Positions 54,556 through 63,067 of a DNA stretch of 64,000 nt are shown piece by piece. The position numbers and the translations under genes were made by a program. Origin of the DNA: Lentiprolixibacter aurantiacus (GTDB lineage: Bacteria > Bacteroidota > Bacteroidia > Flavobacteriales > Flavobacteriaceae); contig NZ_JAPFQP010000001.1 in the NCBI RefSeq assembly GCF_026241225.1, positions 744,001-808,000 of the forward strand, written 5' to 3'. The notes under the pieces are model-generated. The model was not told where the DNA came from and ran no database searches. It saw nothing but the letters and a program-made list of their open reading frames with translations. Positions within the stretch are counted from its first letter, which is position 1, and each line of letters begins with the position of its first letter.

Positions 54556-55808
54556 GGGGTATCCACTTCGAGCTGAAAAACCTTTCGTATCAATTCCAGA
54601 CTGTCTTCCGTATCAATATCGGTTTCTTTCAGGTGATTGGCAAATTGCTTGGTTATTTTGTGGATAATTCGATCTGAAATCAGCTCTGCCTGAACCGTAT
54701 CAAAATTGGTCTGTTTCTTCGATTGAAAATCCAGCTCCTCCTCCTTCATACTCTGCAACTTGTTCTTCAGTGCCTTGATAACCGGCGCGAATTTTCGCGA
54801 TTCAAGCCATTCGGTAAAATCGGCCTGTACTTCCCCAATGATGGTTTCTGCCTGAGGGATAAATTGCTTTCTCCTTTCCAGGGTGTCATCTGTAATTTTA
54901 GACAGGTGGTCCAGGTGCACCAGGGAAACCCCTTTGATTTCCGCAACGTCAGTGGATACATTTCTGGGGATAGAAAGGTCTAGGATCAAGAGGGGTTTGT
55001 CTATGTTGATCTGCTCCTTGTTTATGGTGGGGTTCTGTGCCCCGGTTGCCACTATGAGTATGTCTGCTTTGTTGATCTCAGAGGACAGTTCTTCAAAATT
55101 CTGGACAAGCAGCGAAAACTTCCCGCCTATCTTTTCTGCTCTGTCCTTGGTCCGGTTGATCAGGGTAATATGGGAGTTGTCAGTATGTTTAACCAGGTTT
55201 TCACAGGTATTTCTACCAATCTTACCGGTTCCAAAAAGCAAAATTTGCTTACTGGAAACCGAGGGTACTGTATTCAGGATGTACTGTACCGAAGCAAAGG
55301 CAACAGAGGTAGCACCACTGGAGATCTCCGTTTCATTCTTAATACGCTTGCTGGCCCTTATCACAGAGTTGCAAAGGCGTTCAAGGAAATGGTTGGTCAG
55401 CCCGTGTTTCTTGGCCAGGGAGAAGCTTTTCTTTAGCTGACTTATGATTTCAAAATCTCCAAGGATCTGGCTGTCCAGCCCTGTGCCAACCCGGAACATA
55501 TGGGTAATGGCCTCGTAGTTCTTGTACACGTAACCCACTTCCTCAAAAGCTTCTACGTTTCCTGAGGCAACTTCACAAAGCAATTTGATAAGCTGGTAGG
55601 GATGTTGTGCAAAACCGTGGAGTTCAGTCCGGTTACAGGTAGAAATTACCATCAATCCATCAATCCCTTCTTCTTTGGCCAGGGTATAGAGCTGGTCAAT
55701 ACCTGCCTCATCCAGGCTGAATTTCCCCCGGATGTCGGCATTAGCCTTTTTGTAACTAAGACCAACTGTGTAGAAAGAGTTGTGCTTGGATATGTGATAT
55801 TTCCTCAT
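54552..55808 (-). CDS. hemA: Glutamyl-tRNA reductase
   Basis: First committed step of the C5 pathway: reduces glutamyl-tRNA to glutamate-1-semialdehyde. 418 residues from ATG 55808. Catalytic cysteine C58 in VISTCNRTELHG, then TGLDSQILGDFEIISQLKKSF, the NADPH-binding LLFGTGKIGRNTCENLV and a C-terminal dimerisation helix region. An upstream ATG at 55832 would add eight residues, but it overlaps a promoter -7 element (55837-55830) and is rejected. It is the first gene of the heme operon that runs to hemB. Confidence 0.96.
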   Translation of the reverse strand: MRKYHISKHNSFYTVGLSYKKANADIRGKFSLDEAGIDQLYTLAKEEGIDGLMVISTCNRTELHGFAQHPYQLIKLLCEVASGNVEAFEEVGYVYKNYEAITHMFRVGTGLDSQILGDFEIISQLKKSFSLAKKHGLTNHFLERLCNSVIRASKRIKNETEISSGATSVAFASVQYILNTVPSVSSKQILLFGTGKIGRNTCENLVKHTDNSHITLINRTKDRAEKIGGKFSLLVQNFEELSSEINKADILIVATGAQNPTINKEQINIDKPLLILDLSIPRNVSTDVAEIKGVSLVHLDHLSKITDDTLERRKQFIPQAETIIGEVQADFTEWLESRKFAPVIKALKNKLQSMKEEELDFQSKKQTNFDTVQAELISDRIIHKITKQFANHLKETDIDTEDSLELIRKVFQLEVDTP

Positions 55809-55829
55809 GTACCCGTTTACCTGACGATG

Positions 55830-55837
55830 CAAATGTA
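55830..55837 (-). promoter_or_regulatory. -7 element of the hem operon promoter
   Basis: TACATTTG on the minus strand, a perfect TAnnTTTG, 21 bp from the hemA ATG at 55808. The -33 half is not a clear TTG, as expected if an activator assists. Its position sets the hemA start. Confidence 0.5.
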
Positions 55838-55932
55838 AGTTTGTGGTTTCTGTAAAAATAACGCTGGAGGTACAAATAATAACGGTTTAAGATTTTTGGA
55901 GCCTTAAAAAGGCTAAACTGTTTAAATAACAC

Positions 55933-55940
55933 TACATTTG
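55933..55940 (+). promoter_or_regulatory. -7 element of the AraC-type regulator gene
   Basis: TACATTTG on the plus strand, 53 bp from the start codon. If used, the 25-bp dyad at 55967-55991 lies in the leader, downstream of the start of transcription. No -33 TTG was found. Confidence 0.45.
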
Positions 55941-55966
55941 CCATAAACAAAGGGGTTCGAATCACT

Positions 55967-55991
55967 TTTATTTAGAAAGATTCTAAATAAA
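55967..55991. promoter_or_regulatory. Perfect 25-bp dyad before the AraC-type gene, ICE/Irr-box-like
   Basis: Arms TTTATTTAGAA and TTCTAAATAAA around the centre AGA: 11-bp perfect inverted repeat ending 2 bp before the start codon of the divergent regulator. The core TTTAGAA-N3-TTCTAAA resembles the iron control element bound by the heme-responsive Fur-family protein Irr in alphaproteobacteria. It could be an operator for the regulator and for hemA, or an RNA hairpin that limits translation. Confidence 0.7.
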
Positions 55992-55993
55992 TA

Positions 55994-56899
55994 ATGAATA
56001 AATCAACCGGAATGACTGCAAAAAATATCGCTGAAGGTTCATACCGAAAACTTACGCTCGAAGAGGACTGCTATATCCTTTTAGCCAATAACGGATCGGA
56101 CGGTATTCAAAAAGTTAAACACCCGATTGACCGGTCTTACATACAGTTTCATTTTTGCCTGAAGGGAGGTGGCAAGTTTATCTTCAACGAGGGGAGATAT
56201 GCCATGGAAATAGCCGAAGACCATTCCCTGCTGCTCTATAATACGCAGACCGATTTACCATTGCACATGGAATTCCGTCCGGGTTCTCAGCTGGTATCAC
56301 TGGTGATGACTATCCGGAGTTTTCATGCCCTTTTTTCCTCCGAAGCAGATTATATTCCCTTCCTCAGCGAGGAAAACAGGTCTAAAAAATATTATACCCA
56401 GGATCCTATAACCCCTGCGGTATCGGTTATCCTGAACCAGCTGGTAAACTTTAACCTGCATCCTTCCGTTTCACCCCTCTACCTGCGTGGTAAGGTCTAT
56501 GAGCTTATTGCATTGCTTTTTAACCGTGGAGATGATACCCTCCTGGAACAATGCCCTTACCTGGTAGATGAAGATCACCTGAAACGGATTCGAAGGGCTA
56601 AGGAAATTATCATAGAGCGCATGTCTGAACCCCCCGGGCTTAAACCCCTGGCCGAGGAGGTTGGCCTGCCCCTGAAGAAACTTAAAGAAGGGTTTAAGCA
56701 GGTCTATGGGGATTCTGTATACAGCTTCCTTTTCGATTATAAAATGGAGTACGCCCGTAAAATGCTGGAATCCCAGAGGTACAATGTGAACGAGGTTGGC
56801 TTAAAAGTAGGCTACAGCACCGCCAGTCATTTTATAACCGCCTTCCGCAAGAAATTTGGCACAACTCCGAAAAAATATGTCATGTCCCTGGCGGGATAA
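55994..56899 (+). CDS. AraC-type transcriptional regulator divergent from the hem operon
   Basis: 301 residues, soluble. N-terminal sensor about residues 20-200 with IQFHFCLKGGGKFIFNEGRYAMEI and PGSQLVSLVMTIRSFH, as in PchR-like regulators, then the AraC DNA-binding domain with LAEEVGLPLKKLKEGFKQVYG and the family signature VNEVGLKVGYSTASHFITAFRKKFGTTPKKYV. A second in-frame ATG lies at 56012. The PchR-like layout and its place opposite hemA point to control by iron or heme. That is an inference. Confidence 0.85.
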   Translation: MNKSTGMTAKNIAEGSYRKLTLEEDCYILLANNGSDGIQKVKHPIDRSYIQFHFCLKGGGKFIFNEGRYAMEIAEDHSLLLYNTQTDLPLHMEFRPGSQLVSLVMTIRSFHALFSSEADYIPFLSEENRSKKYYTQDPITPAVSVILNQLVNFNLHPSVSPLYLRGKVYELIALLFNRGDDTLLEQCPYLVDEDHLKRIRRAKEIIIERMSEPPGLKPLAEEVGLPLKKLKEGFKQVYGDSVYSFLFDYKMEYARKMLESQRYNVNEVGLKVGYSTASHFITAFRKKFGTTPKKYVMSLAG

Positions 56900-56972
56900 T
56901 AGCATACTCATTTCACGGAAAAGACAATAGCTTTTTTGCGATCTTTATGGGCAATCTAAAAATCCGCTGCTC

Positions 56973-57353
56973 ATGAATCTCAACCAGGTAACCATCCCTG
57001 CCCATGACCTTTCAAGGGCTGTTGCTTTTTATAAAACCCTAGGCCTTAACTTAATTGTGGATGCCCTCCCGGATTATGTCCGCTTTGAATGCCCGGATGG
57101 TGAGGCTACCTTATCCATACACCGGGAATCTACCGTATCCGAAGAACAGGGAGCAATTATTTATTTTGAATGTGAGGACCTTGATGCTGAGGTAAAAAGA
57201 TTGGAGGCCGCCGGCCTTATTTTTGATTCGGGTCCAAGGGATGAACCCTGGTTGTGGCGGGAAGCGAGACTGAGGGACCCGGACCAGAATCGTATTGTCC
57301 TTTTCCACGCAGGACAAAATCGCAAGAATCCACCCTGGAGGGTTAGGGATTAG
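56973..57353 (+). CDS. VOC-superfamily (glyoxalase/bleomycin-resistance-like) protein
   Basis: 126 residues, one VOC domain: QVTIPAHDLSRAVAFYKTLGLNLIV, HRESTVSEEQGAIIYFECEDLDAEVKRLEAAG and RDPDQNRIVLFHAGQNR. Metal ligands of glyoxalase I are not all visible, so it may be a small-molecule-binding or dioxygenase-like member. Same strand as the AraC-type gene with a 73-bp gap. Converges on the DUF1460 gene. Confidence 0.85.
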   Translation: MNLNQVTIPAHDLSRAVAFYKTLGLNLIVDALPDYVRFECPDGEATLSIHRESTVSEEQGAIIYFECEDLDAEVKRLEAAGLIFDSGPRDEPWLWREARLRDPDQNRIVLFHAGQNRKNPPWRVRD

Positions 57354-57367
57354 TGTTGATGCTGCTA

Positions 57368-58207
57368 TTAGAAAATAGGGCGGGCTACCAGTATTCCGGT
57401 ATTTCCTTTTACACCTGAAAGGTAATCCAGCAAAGGTTTTTCGGAAACCTCCACCTGGCCTCTGGAGGAAGCGTGGAGTAGGTGAAGCACACCATTTTCC
57501 TTCCTGAAGACAATTCCTGTATGCGTAACATCCAGTCCGTTGATATTTGTTGCCAGGGCAATGATATCACCATGCCGCAAGTCGTTTACCCTTTTGATAA
57601 GCACCTTGCCCGGAATATAGGAATATGGCTGATTTTCCAATTGCCGCTCTACAGCTTCCATTTTCTGGAAAGCCCCGGGGTCAGACAATCGGGGATACAA
57701 TTCCCGGTTGGAGGTCATAAAGTTTAGGGTTTTCCCCGAGGGCAGGCCCCCAAGACCAATACTCATATCTTTAACCAGTCCCTTTTTTTCATTGTCCCGT
57801 ATCCACTCTGAAAAATAGTGCAACCTTGATGCATAACCGGTTAGCTGACCATCTCTGTAGCGTATTTTCTGCAGGGCCTTTGCATAATTGTCAAAGGAGG
57901 TATCCTGTTCCCGGATCAGCAAGCTTAGGGCCAGGACATTTTCTACGAATGTGGTACAATCCAGTCCCTGCAAGTTGATTACCAGTTGCTCAATTTCGCC
58001 AATTTCAAGTGTGCCAGCCACGTAAGGTGTTCCCAAAAAGGTGCTTCCCACACTTACCAGAAGGGTTCCTGCTGCTTCGTTTGGAAGGTCTTTTATCGCC
58101 TCAACTTTGGAATTAAATACATTTCGGTCCTCAACGGAACAAACGATCCCCTGCGAACATAAAACCCCGGTGAACAGCAGGGCAATTATCAAAGGCAATC
58201 TTAGCAT
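57368..58207 (-). CDS. DUF1460 (NlpC/P60-like amidase) exported protein
   Basis: 279 residues with a signal peptide (cleavage near CSQGIVC or GVLCS; a lipobox reading VLCS is possible). DUF1460 fold with cysteine and histidine of a papain-like amidase: LDCTTFVENVLAL (catalytic Cys), LRHGDIIALATNINGLDVTHTGIVF (His) and LLHASSRGQVEVS. The family includes N-acetylmuramoyl-L-alanine-amidase-like enzymes of Bacteroidota. Ends 26 bp after the TraB gene on the same strand. Confidence 0.85.
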   Translation of the reverse strand: MLRLPLIIALLFTGVLCSQGIVCSVEDRNVFNSKVEAIKDLPNEAAGTLLVSVGSTFLGTPYVAGTLEIGEIEQLVINLQGLDCTTFVENVLALSLLIREQDTSFDNYAKALQKIRYRDGQLTGYASRLHYFSEWIRDNEKKGLVKDMSIGLGGLPSGKTLNFMTSNRELYPRLSDPGAFQKMEAVERQLENQPYSYIPGKVLIKRVNDLRHGDIIALATNINGLDVTHTGIVFRKENGVLHLLHASSRGQVEVSEKPLLDYLSGVKGNTGILVARPIF

Positions 58208-58233
58208 TTAGACAAATTTAGTTAAAGGCAACC

Positions 58234-61200
58234 TTACAAGCCCAGATAACCATATTCCGGTGTATTTCCATCTGCACCTGCTATAGCTCGCTTGTGATTG
58301 CGCAACAGGAATTCTTCAGTAACATGATTAATTCCATCCTGGTCGGAATCCATATCGGGGAGGAGGTATCCGTCGTTCTTAAACAGGTACTTTACGGATA
58401 AGTCCTGCCCACCACCTGCGTAGGCCACAATCTGGATCTTGAACCCCTTCTCATAATCCATTGTACTGCGCGTTTTAAAAAAATGAACCTCGTAGGAGCG
58501 GTCATCTTCTTCCACTTGGCCTTCCCCCAGGTACACCACTTCGTCATACGTGGGAAGGAACCTTCTGTCCTCGAAGAGGCTGGCTTCGGCAAGTGCTTCC
58601 TGCGTTTTATATTCGTCCGGGAAAAGATAGGTTTTTTCAATGGCCTTTAGCTTGGAATACATCATCAACCTGCTATTGATATCACCTGCAAGGGAATCAA
58701 TCAGGGCAAGGGGCCCATGCTCATCATTAACGGCCATTAACTGTGCATAGGTAGTTTTGATTTGCGGGTCTTTTACCATTCCCAGAAGATTGAAGAAACC
58801 AGCAACATTCTTGTCCTTTTTATACGGATAGAGGAGAATCAAATAATCTTCCAGCAATTTTGCAGTTTGCCTGCGGTTTATAACCGCCCTGTTAATATCG
58901 TAATTTCCCTCTCCATTGACCTGTCCGAGGTGTCTCTTCAATTGGATGCGGGCATCATTAAGGATAAACCTTTTATATGCTCTGTACTTCCCGCTACTGA
59001 TATGCCCGGCTGATTTTATGGAGGCAAGCAGTGAAATAATAGGCAGTTTATATTCTGATATTGTGCTGTACTCCAGTAATTCGGGGAAAAACTTTTTGGC
59101 CAGGGTAAGGCTGTCCTGGTAGGGCATAAATATTTTTTCAATTTCCTTGGAATTAGCGGCAAGGGGCAAATCCTGAGCGAGTAATTCCAGGATAAGCTGT
59201 ACCGACTGGTCATTTTGCCCTGAGGCGATAGCCTGCAGGATCCTGGCCTGGGCATTTGAATTTTTGAAAGACTTGCGATAGTGCCTCTTGAAGAAGGCCA
59301 CAACACCGGGATCTTCTATTGCACCCAGACGATTAATAAGATGTAATTCTATTGGTTTGTGGTCGGCTTCGAACTTGTGTTTGCTGAGGTAATAGATAAG
59401 GGAATCCACATGCTTTTTGCCAAACACAGGATACTGATATCCTTTCAGTAATACACTGTCCTTATTTCGCAAAGCGGAAAAGAAATCCGAAACCTTATCA
59501 CGGAGTACATCCCTGCCGACAAGACTGTCCAGAGGGGTGAAGTTTTCATAAAAGATGGTAACAAAATCACTGGGTTCATCCGAGGTATCTATTACGGTTC
59601 TGAGCTCGTACATCAGTCCCCCTTTGAGAACGTTCTTTACCTTTATACCCCGTGTACTGCCGCTATCTGTCAATACAAGGTCCAGTTCAAAAATACCGTT
59701 TTCCCGAGTTCGTTCTTCAATTTCTCGCAGGTCGAATTTTTGCTTTTTATAAAAGTTAATCCGGGATTTCCAAAGCGAATCAATATTTGGAAATGCCATC
59801 AGGTCATGGGCCTTTTTCAACTCTACGGAAATTGCTTCGTTATTCTTGTTCTGATAGAGCGTTTTCTTGGTGTAGGCCTCGTAGGATTTGGGTTTGCCGG
59901 ATTTTGCAAATTCGCCCTGCATCTTGACAAAGCTTTTAGGCTCAACGGAAGAGCGGGTAGAAAAATGCATAGCTGTATCAACAATTTGCTCGAATGCTTC
60001 GGGATAAATTTTGTTGTTAACTTTAAAGGAATCCAAATAATCCGAGGCCATTTCAGGATGCCGGGTTATACAGCCCAACAGGTAATAGTCTCCTCCTTTT
60101 ACAACTGATTTAAGGTAGAGTTTCTTTCCGTTTTCCGGATCGATATCAGCCTCTGAGATCAGGCTATTTTCCCTTACTGTTCCATATTGCCCCTCAAGTT
60201 TTAGTTCCTCATAGAACCTTTTCTGGATCTGCTTCAGCTCAAACTGGTCTTCTTCCAAAAAAATAAGATCGTTAAGGGTAGCTTTTTTCAGGAAGTAATA
60301 ACTTCCGGAGGAGGGTTCGACCCCTTCCGCAACGCGATCCCCATAGCCATTTGGGTTGTAGAAATGATGTAATTCGGGCATACGCACCTGGAAATCCCCG
60401 TAAACAGGCCTGATGGTCTGGAAGGAGGATTGGGTTTTTCGAAACTGCAGGCTGTTGAATATTGCATCAGAAAACCTGGCAACATAATCGCCTTCCCCGG
60501 ACATTTTGATCAGCAGTATTTCCAGTGGGGTAACAAAGATCTGATAGCGTTGATGGTCTCCGTTCTTCAATTGGTTATGTATGTCTAACCCTTGGTACCC
60601 TCCCCGTTCAATAGTTTTTTTGGCTACGATGCTGCCCGGGATATTTTCATATAACAATTGATCAATATGATTCAGATTTAGGGGTTCTGCAGCAGCTAAA
60701 TGCTGGTAACTGGGGATGCGGTGAACTACAATATAGCTGCCATTAGCCAGGTCCGGGGAAACATAGGTAGCCCTGTTCTGAAGGCTTACCGGATATAATT
60801 TATTTGGCAGGGCAAGTGAAAAAAACCTGTCTTTCGGTGCATATCTCGTTAACCTGGGCCTGAGCACTTTGTTTTGCAGGGTTTCTTTCAGGGTCTTACC
60901 TTTCTCAGTCGCCGGAGATACGAGTGGCTGTACGGTATACCCTTTTTTTCGGAGCAGGGCTATCACTCCCTGATCACCGGGAAGATGTGCAGCACCGATA
61001 CCAGCAAAAACTTTGGTGGTATGCATAACTGAGTCCAGCTTTTCGGCCATTTGTTCATTGCGCAGGTACAGCATGTTTTTTCTGTAGAATTCTGTGTACA
61101 TGGCACGGTCTATGGAGTCCAGAAGGTTGATGTTTCGCTCCCTGTAGGCGTCCTGCATCAGATAGGCCAGTGCCTGTTTTTTCATCTTTTCCTGCAGCCA

Positions 61201-61761
61201 CTGATCTGGTTTGTCCTTCATCGCATTGCGACTTGCCCTTCCCACCAGGGCATTGGTTATGTCAGGGTCTTCCAGGGCCATTACTGGCTTTCCGTACTTA
61301 GCCCCGGCCCGGTAAATAAACATATCCAGGTAGGTGTCTTCCTCAAAATTCTGGTTAAAAGTATTGGTGCGATAAAGGATATTGTTAATCAGGTGGTCTT
61401 CCGAAGCCAGGTATTTGCCCAGGGCGTGCTTACTTGGGGCAGTGAATCGGAACGTACGGGAGTAAAACCCTTTGGGATTCAGGCCATAAGAGTCATTTAT
61501 CTGTCCCCCGCTGCGATCCGTATCTGTTTCCAGCCAGGTTCCGGGATCGGATTCCAGGGCGATCATTTCACTACTTAGCAAGGCCTCGTAAAAGACATCG
61601 TCCAGGTGGAAGGCTATCTTCTTGCTTACATGCATGGTGCCGTACAGGTAGGAGCTTTCCCCGAGCCCGTTTCCCGAAATTTCCCAAAGCAGGCTGTTCC
61701 GTTCCTGGGCATTCAGGACCGAAAACAGGCAAAACGATATACAGGTAAATATGAGTCGCAT
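58234..61761 (-). CDS. Very long exported protein with N-terminal TraB/GumN domain
   Basis: 1175 residues with a signal peptide (cleavage near LNAQ). Residues about 20-290 form a TraB/GumN domain: LLWEISGNGLGESSYLYGTMHVSKKIAFHLDDVFYEALLSSEMIALESD at the start and TKVFAGIGAAHLPGDQGVIALLRKKGYTVQPL at the end, as in TIKI-like metal-dependent peptidases. The remaining about 880 residues are new to me: a beta-rich middle (about 300-700) and a mostly helical, HEAT-like C-terminal part (ending DGNTPEYGYLGL). TraB proteins of this fold are usually 280-350 residues. Probably periplasmic. Confidence 0.72.
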   Translation of the reverse strand: MRLIFTCISFCLFSVLNAQERNSLLWEISGNGLGESSYLYGTMHVSKKIAFHLDDVFYEALLSSEMIALESDPGTWLETDTDRSGGQINDSYGLNPKGFYSRTFRFTAPSKHALGKYLASEDHLINNILYRTNTFNQNFEEDTYLDMFIYRAGAKYGKPVMALEDPDITNALVGRASRNAMKDKPDQWLQEKMKKQALAYLMQDAYRERNINLLDSIDRAMYTEFYRKNMLYLRNEQMAEKLDSVMHTTKVFAGIGAAHLPGDQGVIALLRKKGYTVQPLVSPATEKGKTLKETLQNKVLRPRLTRYAPKDRFFSLALPNKLYPVSLQNRATYVSPDLANGSYIVVHRIPSYQHLAAAEPLNLNHIDQLLYENIPGSIVAKKTIERGGYQGLDIHNQLKNGDHQRYQIFVTPLEILLIKMSGEGDYVARFSDAIFNSLQFRKTQSSFQTIRPVYGDFQVRMPELHHFYNPNGYGDRVAEGVEPSSGSYYFLKKATLNDLIFLEEDQFELKQIQKRFYEELKLEGQYGTVRENSLISEADIDPENGKKLYLKSVVKGGDYYLLGCITRHPEMASDYLDSFKVNNKIYPEAFEQIVDTAMHFSTRSSVEPKSFVKMQGEFAKSGKPKSYEAYTKKTLYQNKNNEAISVELKKAHDLMAFPNIDSLWKSRINFYKKQKFDLREIEERTRENGIFELDLVLTDSGSTRGIKVKNVLKGGLMYELRTVIDTSDEPSDFVTIFYENFTPLDSLVGRDVLRDKVSDFFSALRNKDSVLLKGYQYPVFGKKHVDSLIYYLSKHKFEADHKPIELHLINRLGAIEDPGVVAFFKRHYRKSFKNSNAQARILQAIASGQNDQSVQLILELLAQDLPLAANSKEIEKIFMPYQDSLTLAKKFFPELLEYSTISEYKLPIISLLASIKSAGHISSGKYRAYKRFILNDARIQLKRHLGQVNGEGNYDINRAVINRRQTAKLLEDYLILLYPYKKDKNVAGFFNLLGMVKDPQIKTTYAQLMAVNDEHGPLALIDSLAGDINSRLMMYSKLKAIEKTYLFPDEYKTQEALAEASLFEDRRFLPTYDEVVYLGEGQVEEDDRSYEVHFFKTRSTMDYEKGFKIQIVAYAGGGQDLSVKYLFKNDGYLLPDMDSDQDGINHVTEEFLLRNHKRAIAGADGNTPEYGYLGL

Positions 61762-62032
61762 TTACTACTTTGGTTTGAACTACTTATTAAAGGTGTGGTT
61801 TCCGCAAGATACTTTTTTCTACCAAACCCAAAATAAGGGTGTTTACTCCCCCTGAGGGTTATTCTATAGGCATTATTTATGCCTGCATCAAAAAGTAATG
61901 GTCTATTTTCCAACGGAGATTACAGCTAAGTATTATTTTAGCGCTGTTAAAATAGCCCCGGCTTTTAACCTCTTGCTGAGCCTAATATAAAAGCAAATAC
62001 TAAAAAATATCCGGGTTTAACAAAAAATTGTT

Positions 62033-63067
62033 ATGAAAAAAGGTGTGTTACTGGTCAATTTGGGTTCTCCGGACAGCCCAACTCCTAAAGATGTAAAACC
62101 CTATCTGGATGAATTCCTGATGGATGAAAGGGTAATTGATGCACCCAAATGGCTGCGTACTCTGCTGGTCCGCGGAATCATTCTTCAGACAAGGCCAAAG
62201 AAGTCGGCCAAGGCCTACCAGAAGATCTGGTGGGAGGAAGGGTCACCCCTGATTGTAATCTCGGAACGCTTCAGGGATAAGGTGAAATCCGGGCTTTCCC
62301 TGCCCGTTGCCCTGGGGATGCGCTATGGTTCTATGAGTATTGAAAAGGCTCTGGGAGAGTTGCAATCCAAAGGGGTGGATGAAGTGCTTTTGGTGCCGCT
62401 CTATCCACATTATGCCATGTCTTCTTACGAGACCGTAGTTGTAAAATCCCTGGAAGTACAACAGCAGAAATTTCCGGAGATGCAGGTTACCACCATGCCT
62501 GCTTTTTACAAGAACCCGGATTACATCAAAGTACTTTCAGACAGCATAGCAGAAGGCCTTAAGGATTTTGATTACGATCATATCCTCTTTTCCTATCACG
62601 GGATACCTGAACGGCATATCCGCAAATCTGACCCCACAAAATTTCATTGCAAAATTGACGGTTCCTGTTGTAAGATCAATTCTGTGGCCCACCACACCTG
62701 CTACAGGCACCAGTGTTATGACACAACAGATCGTGTTATTGAACATATGAAGCTTGATGAATCCAAGGTAAGCTCTTCATTTCAGAGTCGGCTTGCAGGA
62801 GATCCATGGTTGAAGCCCTACACCGATTTTGAGTTTGAAAGGCTTGCTAAGGAAGGCAAGCGAAATCTGGCTGTTGTCACCCCTGCTTTTGTAAGCGACT
62901 GTCTGGAAACACTGGAGGAAATTGCCATGGAGGGACAGGAGCAATTTGAAGAAGCCGGCGGAAAACACTACAAACACATACCCTGCCTCAATGATTCTGA
63001 TGCCTGGGTAACCCTTATGGTAAAATGGATACGGCAATGGGAAGCTGATCAATCCCTTCCTGCCTGA
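62033..63067 (+). CDS. hemH: Ferrochelatase
   Basis: Inserts ferrous iron into protoporphyrin IX, final step of protoheme synthesis. 344 residues. N-terminal LVNLGSPDSPTPKDVKPYLDEFLMDERVI, the catalytic-histidine region LFSYHGIPERHIRKSDPTKFHC and VVTPAFVSDCLETLEEIA. Cysteines C(x)4CC and others after the histidine form a possible iron-sulfur or metal site. The next gene begins on the last base of its stop codon (TGATG). Confidence 0.95.
   Translation: MKKGVLLVNLGSPDSPTPKDVKPYLDEFLMDERVIDAPKWLRTLLVRGIILQTRPKKSAKAYQKIWWEEGSPLIVISERFRDKVKSGLSLPVALGMRYGSMSIEKALGELQSKGVDEVLLVPLYPHYAMSSYETVVVKSLEVQQQKFPEMQVTTMPAFYKNPDYIKVLSDSIAEGLKDFDYDHILFSYHGIPERHIRKSDPTKFHCKIDGSCCKINSVAHHTCYRHQCYDTTDRVIEHMKLDESKVSSSFQSRLAGDPWLKPYTDFEFERLAKEGKRNLAVVTPAFVSDCLETLEEIAMEGQEQFEEAGGKHYKHIPCLNDSDAWVTLMVKWIRQWEADQSLPA

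Noticed and set aside
61933..61954. Inverted repeat TATTTTA-N7-TAAAATA upstream of hemH
   Set aside because: Only 7-bp AT-only arms, likely by chance in AT-rich DNA, and it does not match the dyad near hemA.
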